This document shows positions 26,238 to 35,694 of a stretch of 64,000 bases of DNA, in pieces. This DNA comes from Afipia massiliensis (GTDB taxonomy: Bacteria > Pseudomonadota > Alphaproteobacteria > Rhizobiales > Xanthobacteraceae): assembly GCF_001006325.2 (NCBI RefSeq), contig NZ_LBIA02000001.1, positions 2,605,501 through 2,669,500 on the forward strand, in the 5' to 3' direction. The stretch's first letter is position 1. Every line of letters starts with the position of its first letter. The position numbers were made by a program, and so were the translations under genes. Under the pieces are notes generated by a model that did no database searches, had not been told where the DNA came from, and was given only the letters and a program-made list of their open reading frames with translations.

Positions 26238-28124
26238 ATGAAGCGATTGCGGCTCCCGACCTTGGCGGCACTCGCTCTCGCGGGGCTGTGGGGACTCGGG
26301 CTCGGTCTTGTCCATTTGCGCGGCGACGCATGGTTCCTCGATCGTTTCGAAGCGACGATGACCGATCTTCGAACGCTGGTTCGCGGAAGGATCAATCCGC
26401 CTGATCTGGTGAAGATCATTGCCATCGACGATGACGTGGTGCGGAACGAGGGGGGCTATCCTCTCCCGCGCGCTGCCTTGGCGAGAATCGTCGATGGGCT
26501 TGCGCGCTTCAAACCCAAGGTGATCGTGATCGATCTGCTTCTTGTCGATCCGGGACCCGAGAGCGGCGATCAGGCGCTGGAGCAGGCGCTCGATCAAAGC
26601 CCGAGCGTGATCGCCGCCGCGGCTGTCTTTGCACAGGGCAAGCAGTGGGTCGCATCCGGGGAGAGTGGTCCACTTGCAGGTGTGCCGAGCGCCGACCGGT
26701 TCCTGCTGCCGCTGCAGCGGTTCGCGGATCGCGCGGCGGTCGGCCTGGTCAATGTCGCGACGGACCAGAGCGGAACGCCGCGTTTCTTTCCCATGCTTTT
26801 CAGGCAGGGTAATCGCATTGAAGCGTCGCTGCCGTTGCGCGTCGCGGCTGTCGCCGCTGCGGAGAATCCCGGTGTGGAGCCGGACCGCCTCACGCTTGCG
26901 GGCAAGTCGATCCCGACGGATATCAGTCACGTTCTCCCGCTGAGCTTCTATGGTCCTCGCGGCACCATCCCGACGTTCAGCGCCGCTTCTGTGCTGAACG
27001 GACAGATAGACAGCAAGACGATCCACGATCGGATTGTGGTGATCGGTGCAACCGTCACCGGCGGTGGCGACGTTTTCCCGACTCCCTTCGATTCCGTGCT
27101 GCCGGGTGTCGAAGTCATTGCCACCGCCATTACGCATCTGATCGCCGGCGACGGAATAGTCCGTGACCGGAATGTGCGGCTTGCCGATGTCGGCTTTGCC
27201 GTCGTGCTGCCCATGATTCTTGTCGGCCTTCTGGCGTGGCGTCGCAGCGTCGTCGCGCTGATCTTGATCGTGGTCGTTTTTCTGGCCTGGCTTGGATTGA
27301 ATGTCGCCGCGTTTTCGTACGGGGTCTGGCTGAGCGCCGCGCTGCCGATGGCTGCAGCAATTCCGCCAGTCATGCTGTTCGGCGCTTTGCAACTCCTGCA
27401 GGGACGACGGCGTGCGCAGTATTTTGCGATGAGGAACAGCCTCCTTCAGCAATTTCAGGCTCCGGTGGTGCGCGATTGGCTGACCCGTCATCCCGATTTT
27501 CTTTCGGAGCCCGTCCACCAGAATGCAGCGATCGTGTTCATCGATCTGTCCGGCTTCACGGCACTGAGCGAGACCATGGACGCGGACGAGATCCGCGAAT
27601 TGCTGAAGTCCTTTCATGCCTTGATCGACAAGGAAGTCGTGACAGCCGGCGGCGTGATCACGAGCTTCATGGGCGACGGCGCAATGATCCTGTTCGGTCT
27701 GCCCGAGCCCGGGCCGGGCGATTCCGCAAATGCAGTGCGTTGCTGCGTCAATCTGTGCACCGGCACTCAAACATGGCTAGCGTCGCTGCCGCCATCGATT
27801 GCGGCGCGGCTTGGATTTAAAATTGGCGCGCATTTCGGGATGATCGTTGCGTCCCGATTGGGCGGCAGAAGCTATCAGCACATCACGGCGACCGGCGACA
27901 CCGTCAATGTCGCGAGCCGCTTGATGGAAGTCGCGGCGCGGCAAGGCGCCGAGCTTGCAATGAGCGCGGAGATGTTCCGCGCGGCCGGTGCTGACAACGC
28001 GTTGTCGGTGTCGGGTTTTCTCAGTGGACCTGTGGACACCAGGATCAGAGGGCGGTCAGGCTCGCTGACGATCTGGCTCTGGAAAAGCTCTCTCCCCGGC
28101 GAGACCATGGCCAAGGCCAGCTAG
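26238..28124 (+). CDS. CHASE2-domain class III adenylate/guanylate cyclase
   Basis: 628 residues. An N-terminal membrane helix is followed by a periplasmic CHASE2 sensor (about 35-310; RTLVRGRINPPDLVKIIAIDD, ALARIVDGLARFKPKVIVID), then three closely spaced membrane helices (about 315-390) and a cytoplasmic class III cyclase domain. The two metal-binding aspartates are D436 (FIDLSGFT) and D480 (FMGDGAMILFG), at the normal 44-residue spacing, and TGDTVNVASRLMEVA follows. All points to an active cAMP- or cGMP-forming receptor; base specificity was not determined. Cotranscribed with the FecR gene. Confidence 0.92.
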   Translation: MKRLRLPTLAALALAGLWGLGLGLVHLRGDAWFLDRFEATMTDLRTLVRGRINPPDLVKIIAIDDDVVRNEGGYPLPRAALARIVDGLARFKPKVIVIDLLLVDPGPESGDQALEQALDQSPSVIAAAAVFAQGKQWVASGESGPLAGVPSADRFLLPLQRFADRAAVGLVNVATDQSGTPRFFPMLFRQGNRIEASLPLRVAAVAAAENPGVEPDRLTLAGKSIPTDISHVLPLSFYGPRGTIPTFSAASVLNGQIDSKTIHDRIVVIGATVTGGGDVFPTPFDSVLPGVEVIATAITHLIAGDGIVRDRNVRLADVGFAVVLPMILVGLLAWRRSVVALILIVVVFLAWLGLNVAAFSYGVWLSAALPMAAAIPPVMLFGALQLLQGRRRAQYFAMRNSLLQQFQAPVVRDWLTRHPDFLSEPVHQNAAIVFIDLSGFTALSETMDADEIRELLKSFHALIDKEVVTAGGVITSFMGDGAMILFGLPEPGPGDSANAVRCCVNLCTGTQTWLASLPPSIAARLGFKIGAHFGMIVASRLGGRSYQHITATGDTVNVASRLMEVAARQGAELAMSAEMFRAAGADNALSVSGFLSGPVDTRIRGRSGSLTIWLWKSSLPGETMAKAS

Positions 28125-28195
28125 CCGCGCTCCTTTGCCGGATCACACGCAGATAAATCGGCCAGTCTCTAAGCCGGGTTCGCAGGGCGCGCGCT

Positions 28196-29038
28196 TCAAC
28201 GCGCCTGCTTGGGAAGGACAAAGGTCTGGCCAGGATAAATGAGATCTGGATCTCGGATCTGGTCCCGGTTCGCTTTTAAAACCAGCGGGTATCGCATGCC
28301 CGTGCCGTAGGTGGCGCGGCTGATGCGCCAGAGGCTGTCGCCGCGCGATACGACAATGGCGGAGCGTGGGCCTTTATCTGACGGAACGGACGCTTGAGAA
28401 GACCCGGCGGCTTGATCCGGCGCGGAACGGTTCGCCATTACCGTCTCCGGAACATTCGTCGGTGCTCCGGCGCGTGGGCGGGCGGCGGCGGAACTGGACT
28501 CTGCCGCGTCCAATGCGACCGCCATTTTCTGTTCGGATGTTACCTGCTTGCCGCCGGGTTGGCTGGACCTCAATGTCAGGTCGTAACTTCCGGGAGGAAG
28601 CGGCGGTGGGATCATGACGAATTGCCCGGATTGATCTGCGACCGCTCGATCAAGCGGCTCGCCGTTGCGCAGCAACTCCACGGTCGCGCCGGGCGCGGCC
28701 CTGCCGGCGATAACTGCGTCACCCGTTCGCGCAATGCGGGCAATGTCGAAGACAGGCGCGGACTTATCTGTGTCCGGCGCGCGGGGCGGGGCGGCAAGTG
28801 CACCCGTCACGGCGTTTGCTTCAGCTTGTGCCGTTGCGAGCGCGGCCGGGCCATCAACTTGCGCGCCCGATGCGGGCGGCGTAACCGCCGGCGCGGCGAT
28901 TACAGTTCTGGTTTCAACTTTGGCTTCAACCGGTGGCTCGCGCTGTATGTGTCTGATGCCGAAGACAAGCGCCGCGCCGCATACCGCAACAAGCGCCAGA
29001 GACAGAACAATCACCCGGCCCGTCGATGCGGCAGTCAT
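28196..29038 (-). CDS. Membrane-anchored LysM-domain protein
   Basis: 280 residues. One N-terminal membrane helix (VIVLSLALVAVCGAALVFG) anchors an Ala/Pro-rich periplasmic region, then a bacterial Ig-like segment (GDAVIAGRAAPGATVELLRNG), and a C-terminal LysM domain (about 230-278; VSRGDSLWRISRATYGTGMRYPLVLKANR, DPDLIYPGQTFVLP) that should bind peptidoglycan. This matches a common alphaproteobacterial family of unknown role. Its 5' side lies 120 bases from the RNase P RNA terminator. Confidence 0.88.
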   Translation of the reverse strand: MTAASTGRVIVLSLALVAVCGAALVFGIRHIQREPPVEAKVETRTVIAAPAVTPPASGAQVDGPAALATAQAEANAVTGALAAPPRAPDTDKSAPVFDIARIARTGDAVIAGRAAPGATVELLRNGEPLDRAVADQSGQFVMIPPPLPPGSYDLTLRSSQPGGKQVTSEQKMAVALDAAESSSAAARPRAGAPTNVPETVMANRSAPDQAAGSSQASVPSDKGPRSAIVVSRGDSLWRISRATYGTGMRYPLVLKANRDQIRDPDLIYPGQTFVLPKQAR

Positions 29039-29158
29039 GGTACGCGCCCCTTCGCCAGATTGTAACTCGTCAGCGCCCCAGGTTGACCTTGCGCCGATTT
29101 TTTCCGGCCATCAAGTCCGCAGCCATTCGGTCAGCGGCGCGAACTGTCACGAAATGGC

Positions 29159-29190
29159 GAGGGGTCCGGCGTGTTAGCGCCGAACCCCTC
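29159..29190 (-). terminator. Terminator hairpin of rnpB
   Basis: A long GC-rich hairpin with arms GAGGGGT / ACCCCTC and an inner CGGCG / CGCCG pair around a TGTTAG loop. It lies about ten bases beyond the 3' end of the RNase P RNA on its strand. The following U-run is short, so efficiency is uncertain. Confidence 0.6.
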
Positions 29191-29199
29191 ATTCTCGAT

Positions 29200-29650
29200 C
29201 AGCCAGCCTGTAAGCCGGGTTCTGTAGGGCCTGAATGGTTTACACCACGCAGACGTGACGGCCATTCCTCTGGGACGCAAGTTGCCTTGCGCCTCGAGCA
29301 ACCTACCCGGACAGCGGGCCTGACACCGCCCCGCGGAGTTATCGCTCGAGAGCGAACTGTCCGCTATGCCGTCCCTATTCGGTTTTGCTCCCGGTGGGGT
29401 TTGCCATGCCATCTCCGTTGCCGGAGATGCGGTGCGCTCTTACCGCACCTTTTCACCCTTACCGCCCCCTCCTTATCCCTCCCCCGCAAGCGGGGGAGGG
29501 TAGGGTGGGGGAGGCGGTTCGTTCTCTGTGGCACTTTCCCTGGGGTCGCCCCCGCCGGTTGTTATCCGGCACCGTATGTCGATGGAGCCCGGACTTTCCT
29601 CCCCGGCGACCTTTCGATCGTTGCCGGAGCGGCCGTCCGGCCGACTGACG
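29200..29650 (-). ncRNA. rnpB: RNase P RNA (bacterial type A)
   Basis: Catalytic RNA that matures the 5' ends of tRNAs. On the minus strand the 5' region has the universal GGAGGAAAGTCCGGGCTCC (around 29585-29603), the central part has GGTAAGAGCGCACC (29430-29448), and the 3' region has ACAGAACCCGGCTTACAGG pairing back in P4. The length of about 450 bases is slightly longer than the usual 380-420, explained by a GC-rich palindromic extension at 29463-29517. End positions are approximate. Confidence 0.95.
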
Positions 29651-29680
29651 CCGCAGTGATGGGCGTGCGGGCGCGGGAGG

Positions 29681-30457
29681 TCAAGAGGTGAGGAGCGCTT
29701 CTTTCGGCATCAGCGCGAGCAGATCGTTCAACGTGGTCAATGTCGAGGTGTCGGCAATGCCGTCCACGCGCTCGGGCCGGAAGTGCCGCTGGAAGGCGGC
29801 GACCACATCCATGGTGTTGGCGTCGTAGAGTCCGTTCAGCGGCACGCCGTAACCGAAGCTCGCCAGCAGCTTTTGCAGGGCGAGGACATCGTCGCCGGAT
29901 GCGCCGAGCATGGTCTTCACGCCGCGAACGATCGGCGCCGGTTCGACCCACAAGCCGACGCCGGAATCCGCCAGCAGCCGCCACGGGAATTTCTCGCCGG
30001 GGTCTTTCTTGCGGCCGGGCGCGACATCAGAATGTCCGAGAATGCGATGCTTTGGAATCTCGCGGCGGATCATGATGCCCTTGCACAACGCGATCACGGC
30101 CGCAGTCTGGCGCAGCGGGAAATCGGTGTAGCCGAGATCATGGCCGGGGTTGACGACCTCGATGCCAATGGAAACGGAGTTGATGTCGGTCTCGTTGCCC
30201 CAGGAGGACGCGCCTGCATGCCAGGCGCGATCCGCTTCGCGCACGCACTGGACGATATTGCCGTCCTCGAGCACGACATAATGCGCGGAGACCTCGGTGC
30301 CCGTCGTGCACAGCCGGACGATCGCGCTCGCCGGATCGGCCATCCCGGTGTAGTGCAGCACGATCATGTTCGGCGACAGCACGCCCTTACGGTCGCCATA
30401 GTTCGGCGACGGCGTGACGTTCGAGACGACGGACGAATCCGGCACGAAGTTCGGCAT
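29681..30457 (-). CDS. N-acetylmuramoyl-L-alanine amidase with peptidoglycan-binding domain
   Basis: 258 residues. The amidase_2 domain (about 25-175) has the zinc ligands in VLHYTGM and ILGHSDVAPGRKKDP, and GIEVVNPGHD in between. A peptidoglycan_binding_1 domain (about 190-245; LQKLLASFGYGVPLNGLYDANTMDVVAAFQRHF) follows. It cuts the bond between muramic acid and the stem peptide, probably in recycling (AmiD-like). The start ATG 30457 has GGGGGA ten bases upstream; no signal peptide is evident from this start. It is encoded just upstream of rnpB on the same strand and diverges from the dcw cluster. Confidence 0.92.
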   Translation of the reverse strand: MPNFVPDSSVVSNVTPSPNYGDRKGVLSPNMIVLHYTGMADPASAIVRLCTTGTEVSAHYVVLEDGNIVQCVREADRAWHAGASSWGNETDINSVSIGIEVVNPGHDLGYTDFPLRQTAAVIALCKGIMIRREIPKHRILGHSDVAPGRKKDPGEKFPWRLLADSGVGLWVEPAPIVRGVKTMLGASGDDVLALQKLLASFGYGVPLNGLYDANTMDVVAAFQRHFRPERVDGIADTSTLTTLNDLLALMPKEALLTS

Positions 30458-31010
30458 TTCAGCAGTATCCCCCAGGTGGAAAATCGGGACGCTGACGCTT
30501 CGAACCAAATCCAGCAGACTCAAACGATCCTCGCGGCATACAGGTACTCGAAACAGGGCGAGAGAAGGGCGGTAGCCAGCTAGTGATAGAGTAGTGCACC
30601 ATCGGTGCAATCCGGGCGGGTTCCATCACCGGTCCTTGCCCCCAGAACATTGCGCATGGCCGGGTTGCTGACCGACGACTCTGAAAGACATCTTCTTTAT
30701 TCTTTAAAGGCGATCTTCCGCGTCAACCATTCCTTAACGATAACTGCCGCTACTGAAGGATGTGGAGTCGCGCCGAATGGGGGCGACTGTGGTCTTTAGA
30801 TGCGCAAAAAGCCCCGCGAAAAGCTCGATGGTTGGCCAGAAAATCCCATGCGGAACCTCGAATTTGCGGCGCGTCATCGCCAGCGCCTCCGCGTTCAGGT
30901 CGATCTGGGCGCCGGAAAGGGCCAATCTCGGGTTGTTCGGGCGGGATCTTGCAGATCGGTCCGGATATTCAGGCCGCCATGCGGCCGTCTTTCACCGGCA
31001 GGCGTTTGAA
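30458..31010. other. Intergenic control region ahead of the dcw cluster
   Basis: About 550 bases between the divergent amidase and rsmH genes. Two short open frames are present (30800-31009 on plus, ending one base before rsmH; 30734-30925 on minus), but neither has a convincing ribosome-binding site or recognisable family. No mraZ gene is found, although many bacteria carry it here. A CtrA-like box is described separately. The region must hold the main promoter of the dcw cluster. Confidence 0.5.
30723..30737. promoter_or_regulatory. CtrA-like binding site upstream of the dcw cluster
   Basis: The sequence TCAA-CCATTCC-TTAA has one mismatch to the alphaproteobacterial CtrA box TTAA-N7-TTAA. 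It lies 274 bases before rsmH, at the head of the division and cell-wall cluster, a target class under cell-cycle control in Caulobacter and rhizobia. One mismatch in an eight-base motif could be chance. Confidence 0.4.
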
Positions 31011-32012
31011 ATGTCGCCCGACGATGCACCAGTGCGCCATGTTCCGGTTCTCGGCCGCGAAGCCGTCGAGGCGCTCGAGCCGCATGACGGCGGCGTCTAC
31101 ATTGATGCCACGTTCGGCGCCGGCGGCTACAGCCGCGCGATCCTGAAAGTTCCCGGCACGCGCGTGATCGGGATCGACCGCGACCGCACCGCCATTGCGG
31201 GCGGCTTCGAGCTTGTGGAGTCGTCCGCTGGGCGGCTGACGCTGGTCGAGGATCGCTTTTCCAATCTGGCCGACGTCTGCGCCGGGCAAGGCTTCAGCGC
31301 GGTCGACGGCATCGTGATGGATGTCGGCGTCTCGTCGATGCAACTCGATCAGTCCGAGCGCGGCTTCTCGTTCCGATTCAACGGCCCGCTCGACATGCGG
31401 ATGGGCCACGACGGGCCGACCGTGGCCGATGTTGTGGCGAAGGCATCCGAAACCGATCTCGCCAACATCATTTATATTTTCGGCGAGGAGCGGCATTCAC
31501 GCGCGGTGGCCCGCGCCATCGTCGCGGCAAGGAAAGAAGCGCCGATCACCACGACGCGCGCGCTGGCCGACATCGTTTCGCGCGTGGTGCGCTCCAAGCC
31601 GAACGAGATTCATCCGGCCACCCGCACGTTCCAGGCGCTGCGGATCTTCGTTAACGAAGAGCTGGACGAACTGCATGCGGCGCTTGTGGCTGCCGAAAAG
31701 ACATTGAAACCCGGCGGGCGTCTCGCGGTGGTGTCGTTCCACTCGCTCGAGGACCGCATCGTCAAGAATTTCCTCAACGAGCGCGGCAAGCGCGGCGGCG
31801 GTTCGCGGCATCTGCCGGACGTCAAGCAGGCGTTGCCGAGCTTCGAGATTCTCACCAAGCGCCCCGTCGTGGCCGGTGACGACGAGGTCGCGGCCAATCC
31901 GCGCGCGCGTTCGGCGAAACTGCGTGCCGCTGCGCGCACTGACGCGCCTGCGCAGTCCGAAACTGCATCGTTCGACTGGCCGCAACTGGCCGACGTGATG
32001 AGGGGAGGCTGA
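31011..32012 (+). CDS. rsmH: 16S rRNA (cytosine-1402-N4)-methyltransferase RsmH
   Basis: 333 residues. It methylates N4 of C1402 in 16S rRNA. Visible are the start [13 protein letters not shown], the AdoMet motif [57 protein letters not shown] and the C-terminal [16 protein letters not shown]. The start was set at ATG 31011 ([10 protein letters not shown]); the frame continues upstream to 30762, but this extension does not match the family. First gene of the dcw cluster, one base before ftsL. Confidence 0.96.
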   Translation: MSPDDAPVRHVPVLGREAVEALEPHDGGVYIDATFGAGGYSRAILKVPGTRVIGIDRDRTAIAGGFELVESSAGRLTLVEDRFSNLADVCAGQGFSAVDGIVMDVGVSSMQLDQSERGFSFRFNGPLDMRMGHDGPTVADVVAKASETDLANIIYIFGEERHSRAVARAIVAARKEAPITTTRALADIVSRVVRSKPNEIHPATRTFQALRIFVNEELDELHAALVAAEKTLKPGGRLAVVSFHSLEDRIVKNFLNERGKRGGGSRHLPDVKQALPSFEILTKRPVVAGDDEVAANPRARSAKLRAAARTDAPAQSETASFDWPQLADVMRGG

Positions 32013-32013
32013 C

Positions 32014-32424
32014 ATGCGCTTCGTCCACCTCTTCGTCATCTGCGCGCTGGTCTTCGCCGCGGCCTATGTCTACCGGATCAAAATGGAATCGACCGTGCGG
32101 ACCGAGCGCGTTCTGAAACTGCGCGCGGACATCCGCCAGCAGCGCGATTCGATTGCGAGTCTAAAAGCGGAATGGGCCAAGCTGGAATCGCCGAAGCGAT
32201 TGCAGGAACTGGCCTCGCGCCACCTTTCGCTGCGCCCGATCGAAGCGATCCAATTCGATTCGCTGAAGAATCTGCCGCCGCGTCCGCCGAGCTTCGTCAA
32301 GCCGGGCGATCCCGACCCGATCGGCACAATCATCGAAAGCGTCGATCTGGAGGCGCTTGCCGCCGCCGCGTCGCAGGACGAAACGCTCACCGGTTCGATT
32401 CCCCAGCCGGAGGGCGCGCAATGA
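32014..32424 (+). CDS. ftsL: Cell division protein FtsL
   Basis: 136 residues. One membrane helix right at the N-terminus (HLFVICALVFAAAYVYRI), a short coiled coil (KLRADIRQQRDSIASLKAEWAKLESPKRLQELA) and a Pro-rich tail. It forms the FtsQLB divisome scaffold with FtsQ and FtsB. Identification rests on topology and position between rsmH and ftsI. It starts one base after the rsmH stop and overlaps ftsI by ATGA. Confidence 0.92.
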   Translation: MRFVHLFVICALVFAAAYVYRIKMESTVRTERVLKLRADIRQQRDSIASLKAEWAKLESPKRLQELASRHLSLRPIEAIQFDSLKNLPPRPPSFVKPGDPDPIGTIIESVDLEALAAAASQDETLTGSIPQPEGAQ

Positions 32425-34163
32425 CAGATCAGGCGCCCAAGCGACCTGCAGAACCCTGGCGCCAGCGGCTGATCCGCACGCTGCTCTATGGGCGCAATGT
32501 CGATCGCTCGGCCAAGGCACGCGCGCGCGTGGGCCTTGCGATTATCGCGTTCTCATTGGTCTACGCCGTGATCGCTGGCCGCCTCGTGATGTTCGCTGTC
32601 GGCGGCGACGGCCACGGCACGCGGCGCACGGCATCGCAGGACGCCATCGCCACCGCCCGGCCTGACATTCTGGACCGCAATGGAATGATCCTGGCCACCG
32701 ACGTCAAGACGCCGTCGCTGTTCGGCGAGCCGCGCCGCATCATCGACAAGGACGAGGCGATCGAGCTGCTGACCGCGACGCTGCCGGATGTCGATGCGGG
32801 CGAGGTGCGCGACCGATTGTCGTCGCGCAAGGGCTTTGTCTGGCTGAAGCGCGAAATCACGGCGCAGCAGCAGAAGGACATTTACCGTCTCGGCATTCCC
32901 GGCATCGGTTTCCTGCGTGAGAACAAGCGCGTCTATCCGAGCGGCCCCATCGTGTCGCATCTGATCGGCCACGTGAACATCGACAACCAGGGCATCGCGG
33001 GCATCGAAAAGTGGCTCGATTCGAACGGACTTGCCGATCTGCATCGCGCCGGATTCGCGACCGACCGGCAGCAGGAGCCGGTTCAGCTCGCAGTCGATCT
33101 GCGCGTCGAACATGCGCTGCGCGATGAACTGCTGAAGGCCAAGGACAAATACTCGGCGAAGGCGGCCGCGGGTCTGGTCTCGAACGTGAATACCGGCGAG
33201 ATCATCGCCATGGTCTCGGTGCCTGATTACGATCCGAACAACCCGCGCGAGGCTAACGACCCGACCCGCATCAACCGCCTGACCACCGGCGTGTTTGAAA
33301 TGGGATCGACGTTCAAATCGCTGACGCTCGCCATGGCGCTCGATTCCGGCCGCGCCACCATCAACACACTCTACGATGCGCGCGCACCGCTAGTGTACGG
33401 CAAGTTCAGGATCAACGACACCCACAATCTCGGACGTTCGGTTCCGATGTGGGAGGTGTTCACCGAATCCTCCAACGTCGCCTCCGCACGCATCGCGCTG
33501 TCGATGGGCGTCGAAGCGCATAAGGCGTTTCTGCGCAAACTTGGTCAGCTCTCGCGGCTGCGTACCGAATTGCCGGAGAGCGCCGAGCCTCTGGTGCCGA
33601 AGCGCTGGAGCGAACTGAACACCATTACCATTGCGTTCGGTCACGGTATGGCGGTCGCGCCGCTGCAGGCGGTGATGGGCATCAATGCGCTGATCAATGG
33701 CGGTTATCTCATTCCGCCGACATTCCTGAAGCGGTCGCGCGAGGATGCGATGCAGGTCGCCAAGCAGGTGGTCAAGCCTGAGACCAGTAACAGCATGCGC
33801 TACCTGATGCGGCTGAACGCGGAAAAAGGCACGGCGCGCAAGGCCGACGTCAAGGGTTACTATGTCGGCGGCAAGACCGGCACCTCGGAAAAGGTCGTCA
33901 ACGGCCGGTATTCCAAGAAGCAGGTGCTGAATTCCTTCACCGCGATCATGCCTGCCGACAATCCGCAGTATCAGCTCCTGATCATGCTGGATGAGCCGAA
34001 GGGGCTACCGGAAACCCACGGCTTTATTACTTCGGGCTGGAACGCCGTGCCGACCGGCGGCAAGGTGATCGAGCGGATCGCCCCGCTGCTGGGGATGACG
34101 CCGCGGTTCGATTTGCCGCCGTCCGAGCGCCTTATTCTTGCGGCATCGAAGGAAAGCCGGTAA
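32421..34163 (+). CDS. ftsI: Division transpeptidase FtsI (PBP3)
   Basis: 580 residues. After one N-terminal membrane helix come the pedestal domain ([26 protein letters not shown]) and the transpeptidase domain. The active-site serine is S296 in GSTFKSL (S-x2-K with K299); the second motif SSN is in [11 protein letters not shown] and the third is KTGTSEK. It crosslinks septal peptidoglycan together with FtsW. It starts within the ftsL stop. An upstream frame to 32172 overlaps ftsL and is rejected. Confidence 0.96.
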   Translation: MTDQAPKRPAEPWRQRLIRTLLYGRNVDRSAKARARVGLAIIAFSLVYAVIAGRLVMFAVGGDGHGTRRTASQDAIATARPDILDRNGMILATDVKTPSLFGEPRRIIDKDEAIELLTATLPDVDAGEVRDRLSSRKGFVWLKREITAQQQKDIYRLGIPGIGFLRENKRVYPSGPIVSHLIGHVNIDNQGIAGIEKWLDSNGLADLHRAGFATDRQQEPVQLAVDLRVEHALRDELLKAKDKYSAKAAAGLVSNVNTGEIIAMVSVPDYDPNNPREANDPTRINRLTTGVFEMGSTFKSLTLAMALDSGRATINTLYDARAPLVYGKFRINDTHNLGRSVPMWEVFTESSNVASARIALSMGVEAHKAFLRKLGQLSRLRTELPESAEPLVPKRWSELNTITIAFGHGMAVAPLQAVMGINALINGGYLIPPTFLKRSREDAMQVAKQVVKPETSNSMRYLMRLNAEKGTARKADVKGYYVGGKTGTSEKVVNGRYSKKQVLNSFTAIMPADNPQYQLLIMLDEPKGLPETHGFITSGWNAVPTGGKVIERIAPLLGMTPRFDLPPSERLILAASKESR

Positions 34164-34172
34164 CCGCACGGC

Positions 34173-34223
34173 TGCGCGTATTCCGCAAAAGTGGGCACCG
34201 GTTTTGCGGCTAGAATACGCGCA
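34173..34223. repeat. Palindromic repeat between ftsI and murE
   Basis: Outer arms TGCGCGTATT / AATACGCGCA and inner arms CCGCAAAA / TTTTGCGG surround GTGGGCACCGG. This is a perfect long hairpin placed in the only sizeable gap between ftsI and murE, just before the murE ribosome-binding site. A related, weaker element (GACGCAAAACC / TTTTGCTGATC) occurs at 62613-62658. Confidence 0.75.
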
Positions 34224-34245
34224 TGCTTAGATGTACCGGGGTGAA

Positions 34246-35694
34246 ATGAAACTACGCGACCTTTTCAGCGGGGACGCCGTGATCGGCGCGCAACATGCCG
34301 ATGTTGCGGTCGCTGGCCTCGCCGTGGACAGCCGTGTGGTGAAGCCGGGCGACGTGTTTTTCGCGCTGGCCGGGGTCAAGACCGACGGCGCGCGCTTCAT
34401 CGATCAGGCGATTGCCTCCGGCACTGCTGCGGTTGTCAGCGATCGCATTCCCGAGAATGACAACCGCGTTCCGTTCGTTGCGGTGCCGAATCCGCGCCGC
34501 GCGCTGGCGCTTGCCGCCGCGCGGTTCTATGCACGTCAGCCCGCCACCATTGCCGCCGTTACCGGCACCAGCGGCAAGACCTCGGTGGCGGTGTTCACCC
34601 GGCAGATCTGGCAGCGCCTTGGTTATGCCGCCGCGAGCATCGGCACCATCGGGCTGGTTTCGCCGAAACGCACGATCTATGGCTCACTGACCACGCCCGA
34701 TCCGATTGCACTGCATCGTTCGCTCGACGAAATCGCGGGCGAGGGCGTGACACATCTGGCGTTCGAAGCGTCGTCGCATGGCCTCGACCAGCATCGGCTC
34801 GACGGCGTGCGCGTCAGCGCCGGCGGGTTCACCAATCTGTCGCGCGACCACATGGATTACCATCCGACGGTCGAACACTATCTCGCGGCCAAGCTGCGGC
34901 TGTTCACTGATCTGATCGTTGATGGCGGCGCTGCGGTGATCGCTGCCGATCATGAACACTCGCAGGCGGTGATCGCTGCCGCGCGCATTCGCAAGCTGCG
35001 GATTGTGACGGTCGGTCGCAACGGCGAAGGCATCAAGCTCGTTGATGCGGCGGTGGACGGCTTCGCGCAGAAGCTGACACTTGAGCATGACGGCAAGCGC
35101 CATCAGGTGCGGCTGCCGCTGGTCGGCGAATTCCAGATCGAGAACGCGCTGGTCGCGGCGGGACTCGTGATTGCGACAGGCGGGGATGCGGATCGCGCCT
35201 TCGCGGCGCTGGAACATCTCGCAGGCGCGCCGGGCCGGCTCGAGCTGGTCGGTGAGCGCAATGGCGCGCCGGTGTTTGTGGACTACGCACACAAGCCGGA
35301 TGCGCTGGCGAAGGCGCTGGAAGCCTTGCGGCCCTACACCAAGCGCAAGCTCGTCGTGGTGTTCGGCGCGGGTGGTGATCGCGACGCCGGAAAGCGGCCC
35401 CTGATGGGCGCGATCGCTGCGGAGAACGCGGACACGGTGATTGTCACCGACGACAATCCCCGTTCTGAAAATCCCGCCTCCATCCGCGCCGCCATCATGG
35501 CGGCTGCGAAGGGGGCCAGGGACATCGCGGATCGTGCCGAGGCGATCCGTGCTGCCATTGCGGGCCTGCAGACGGGCGATGCGTTGCTGATCGCGGGCAA
35601 GGGTCACGAAACCGGACAGATTGTGGGAGATAAAGTGTTGCCGTTCAGCGATCACGAAGCCGCTATGGCGGCATTGGCGGAGCATGCGGCATGA
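34246..35694 (+). CDS. murE: UDP-MurNAc-tripeptide synthetase MurE (meso-DAP type)
   Basis: 482 residues. Adds meso-diaminopimelate to UDP-MurNAc-L-Ala-D-Glu. The ATP motif is [27 protein letters not shown] and [15 protein letters not shown] follow, and the DNPR motif ([10 protein letters not shown]) marks a DAP rather than lysine enzyme. A start at ATG 34246 (MKLRDLFSG) is chosen, with GGGG four bases upstream; an in-frame ATG at 34231 would add five residues. It overlaps murF by ATGA. Confidence 0.95.
   Translation: MKLRDLFSGDAVIGAQHADVAVAGLAVDSRVVKPGDVFFALAGVKTDGARFIDQAIASGTAAVVSDRIPENDNRVPFVAVPNPRRALALAAARFYARQPATIAAVTGTSGKTSVAVFTRQIWQRLGYAAASIGTIGLVSPKRTIYGSLTTPDPIALHRSLDEIAGEGVTHLAFEASSHGLDQHRLDGVRVSAGGFTNLSRDHMDYHPTVEHYLAAKLRLFTDLIVDGGAAVIAADHEHSQAVIAAARIRKLRIVTVGRNGEGIKLVDAAVDGFAQKLTLEHDGKRHQVRLPLVGEFQIENALVAAGLVIATGGDADRAFAALEHLAGAPGRLELVGERNGAPVFVDYAHKPDALAKALEALRPYTKRKLVVVFGAGGDRDAGKRPLMGAIAAENADTVIVTDDNPRSENPASIRAAIMAAAKGARDIADRAEAIRAAIAGLQTGDALLIAGKGHETGQIVGDKVLPFSDHEAAMAALAEHAA

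Noticed and set aside
30800-31009. 69-residue frame ending one base before rsmH
   Set aside because: No clear ribosome-binding site, no recognisable family, basic low-complexity end; kept only as part of the upstream region.
30762-31010. N-terminal extension of RsmH by 83 residues
   Set aside because: Known RsmH proteins begin close to the HVPVL motif; the extension has no family match.
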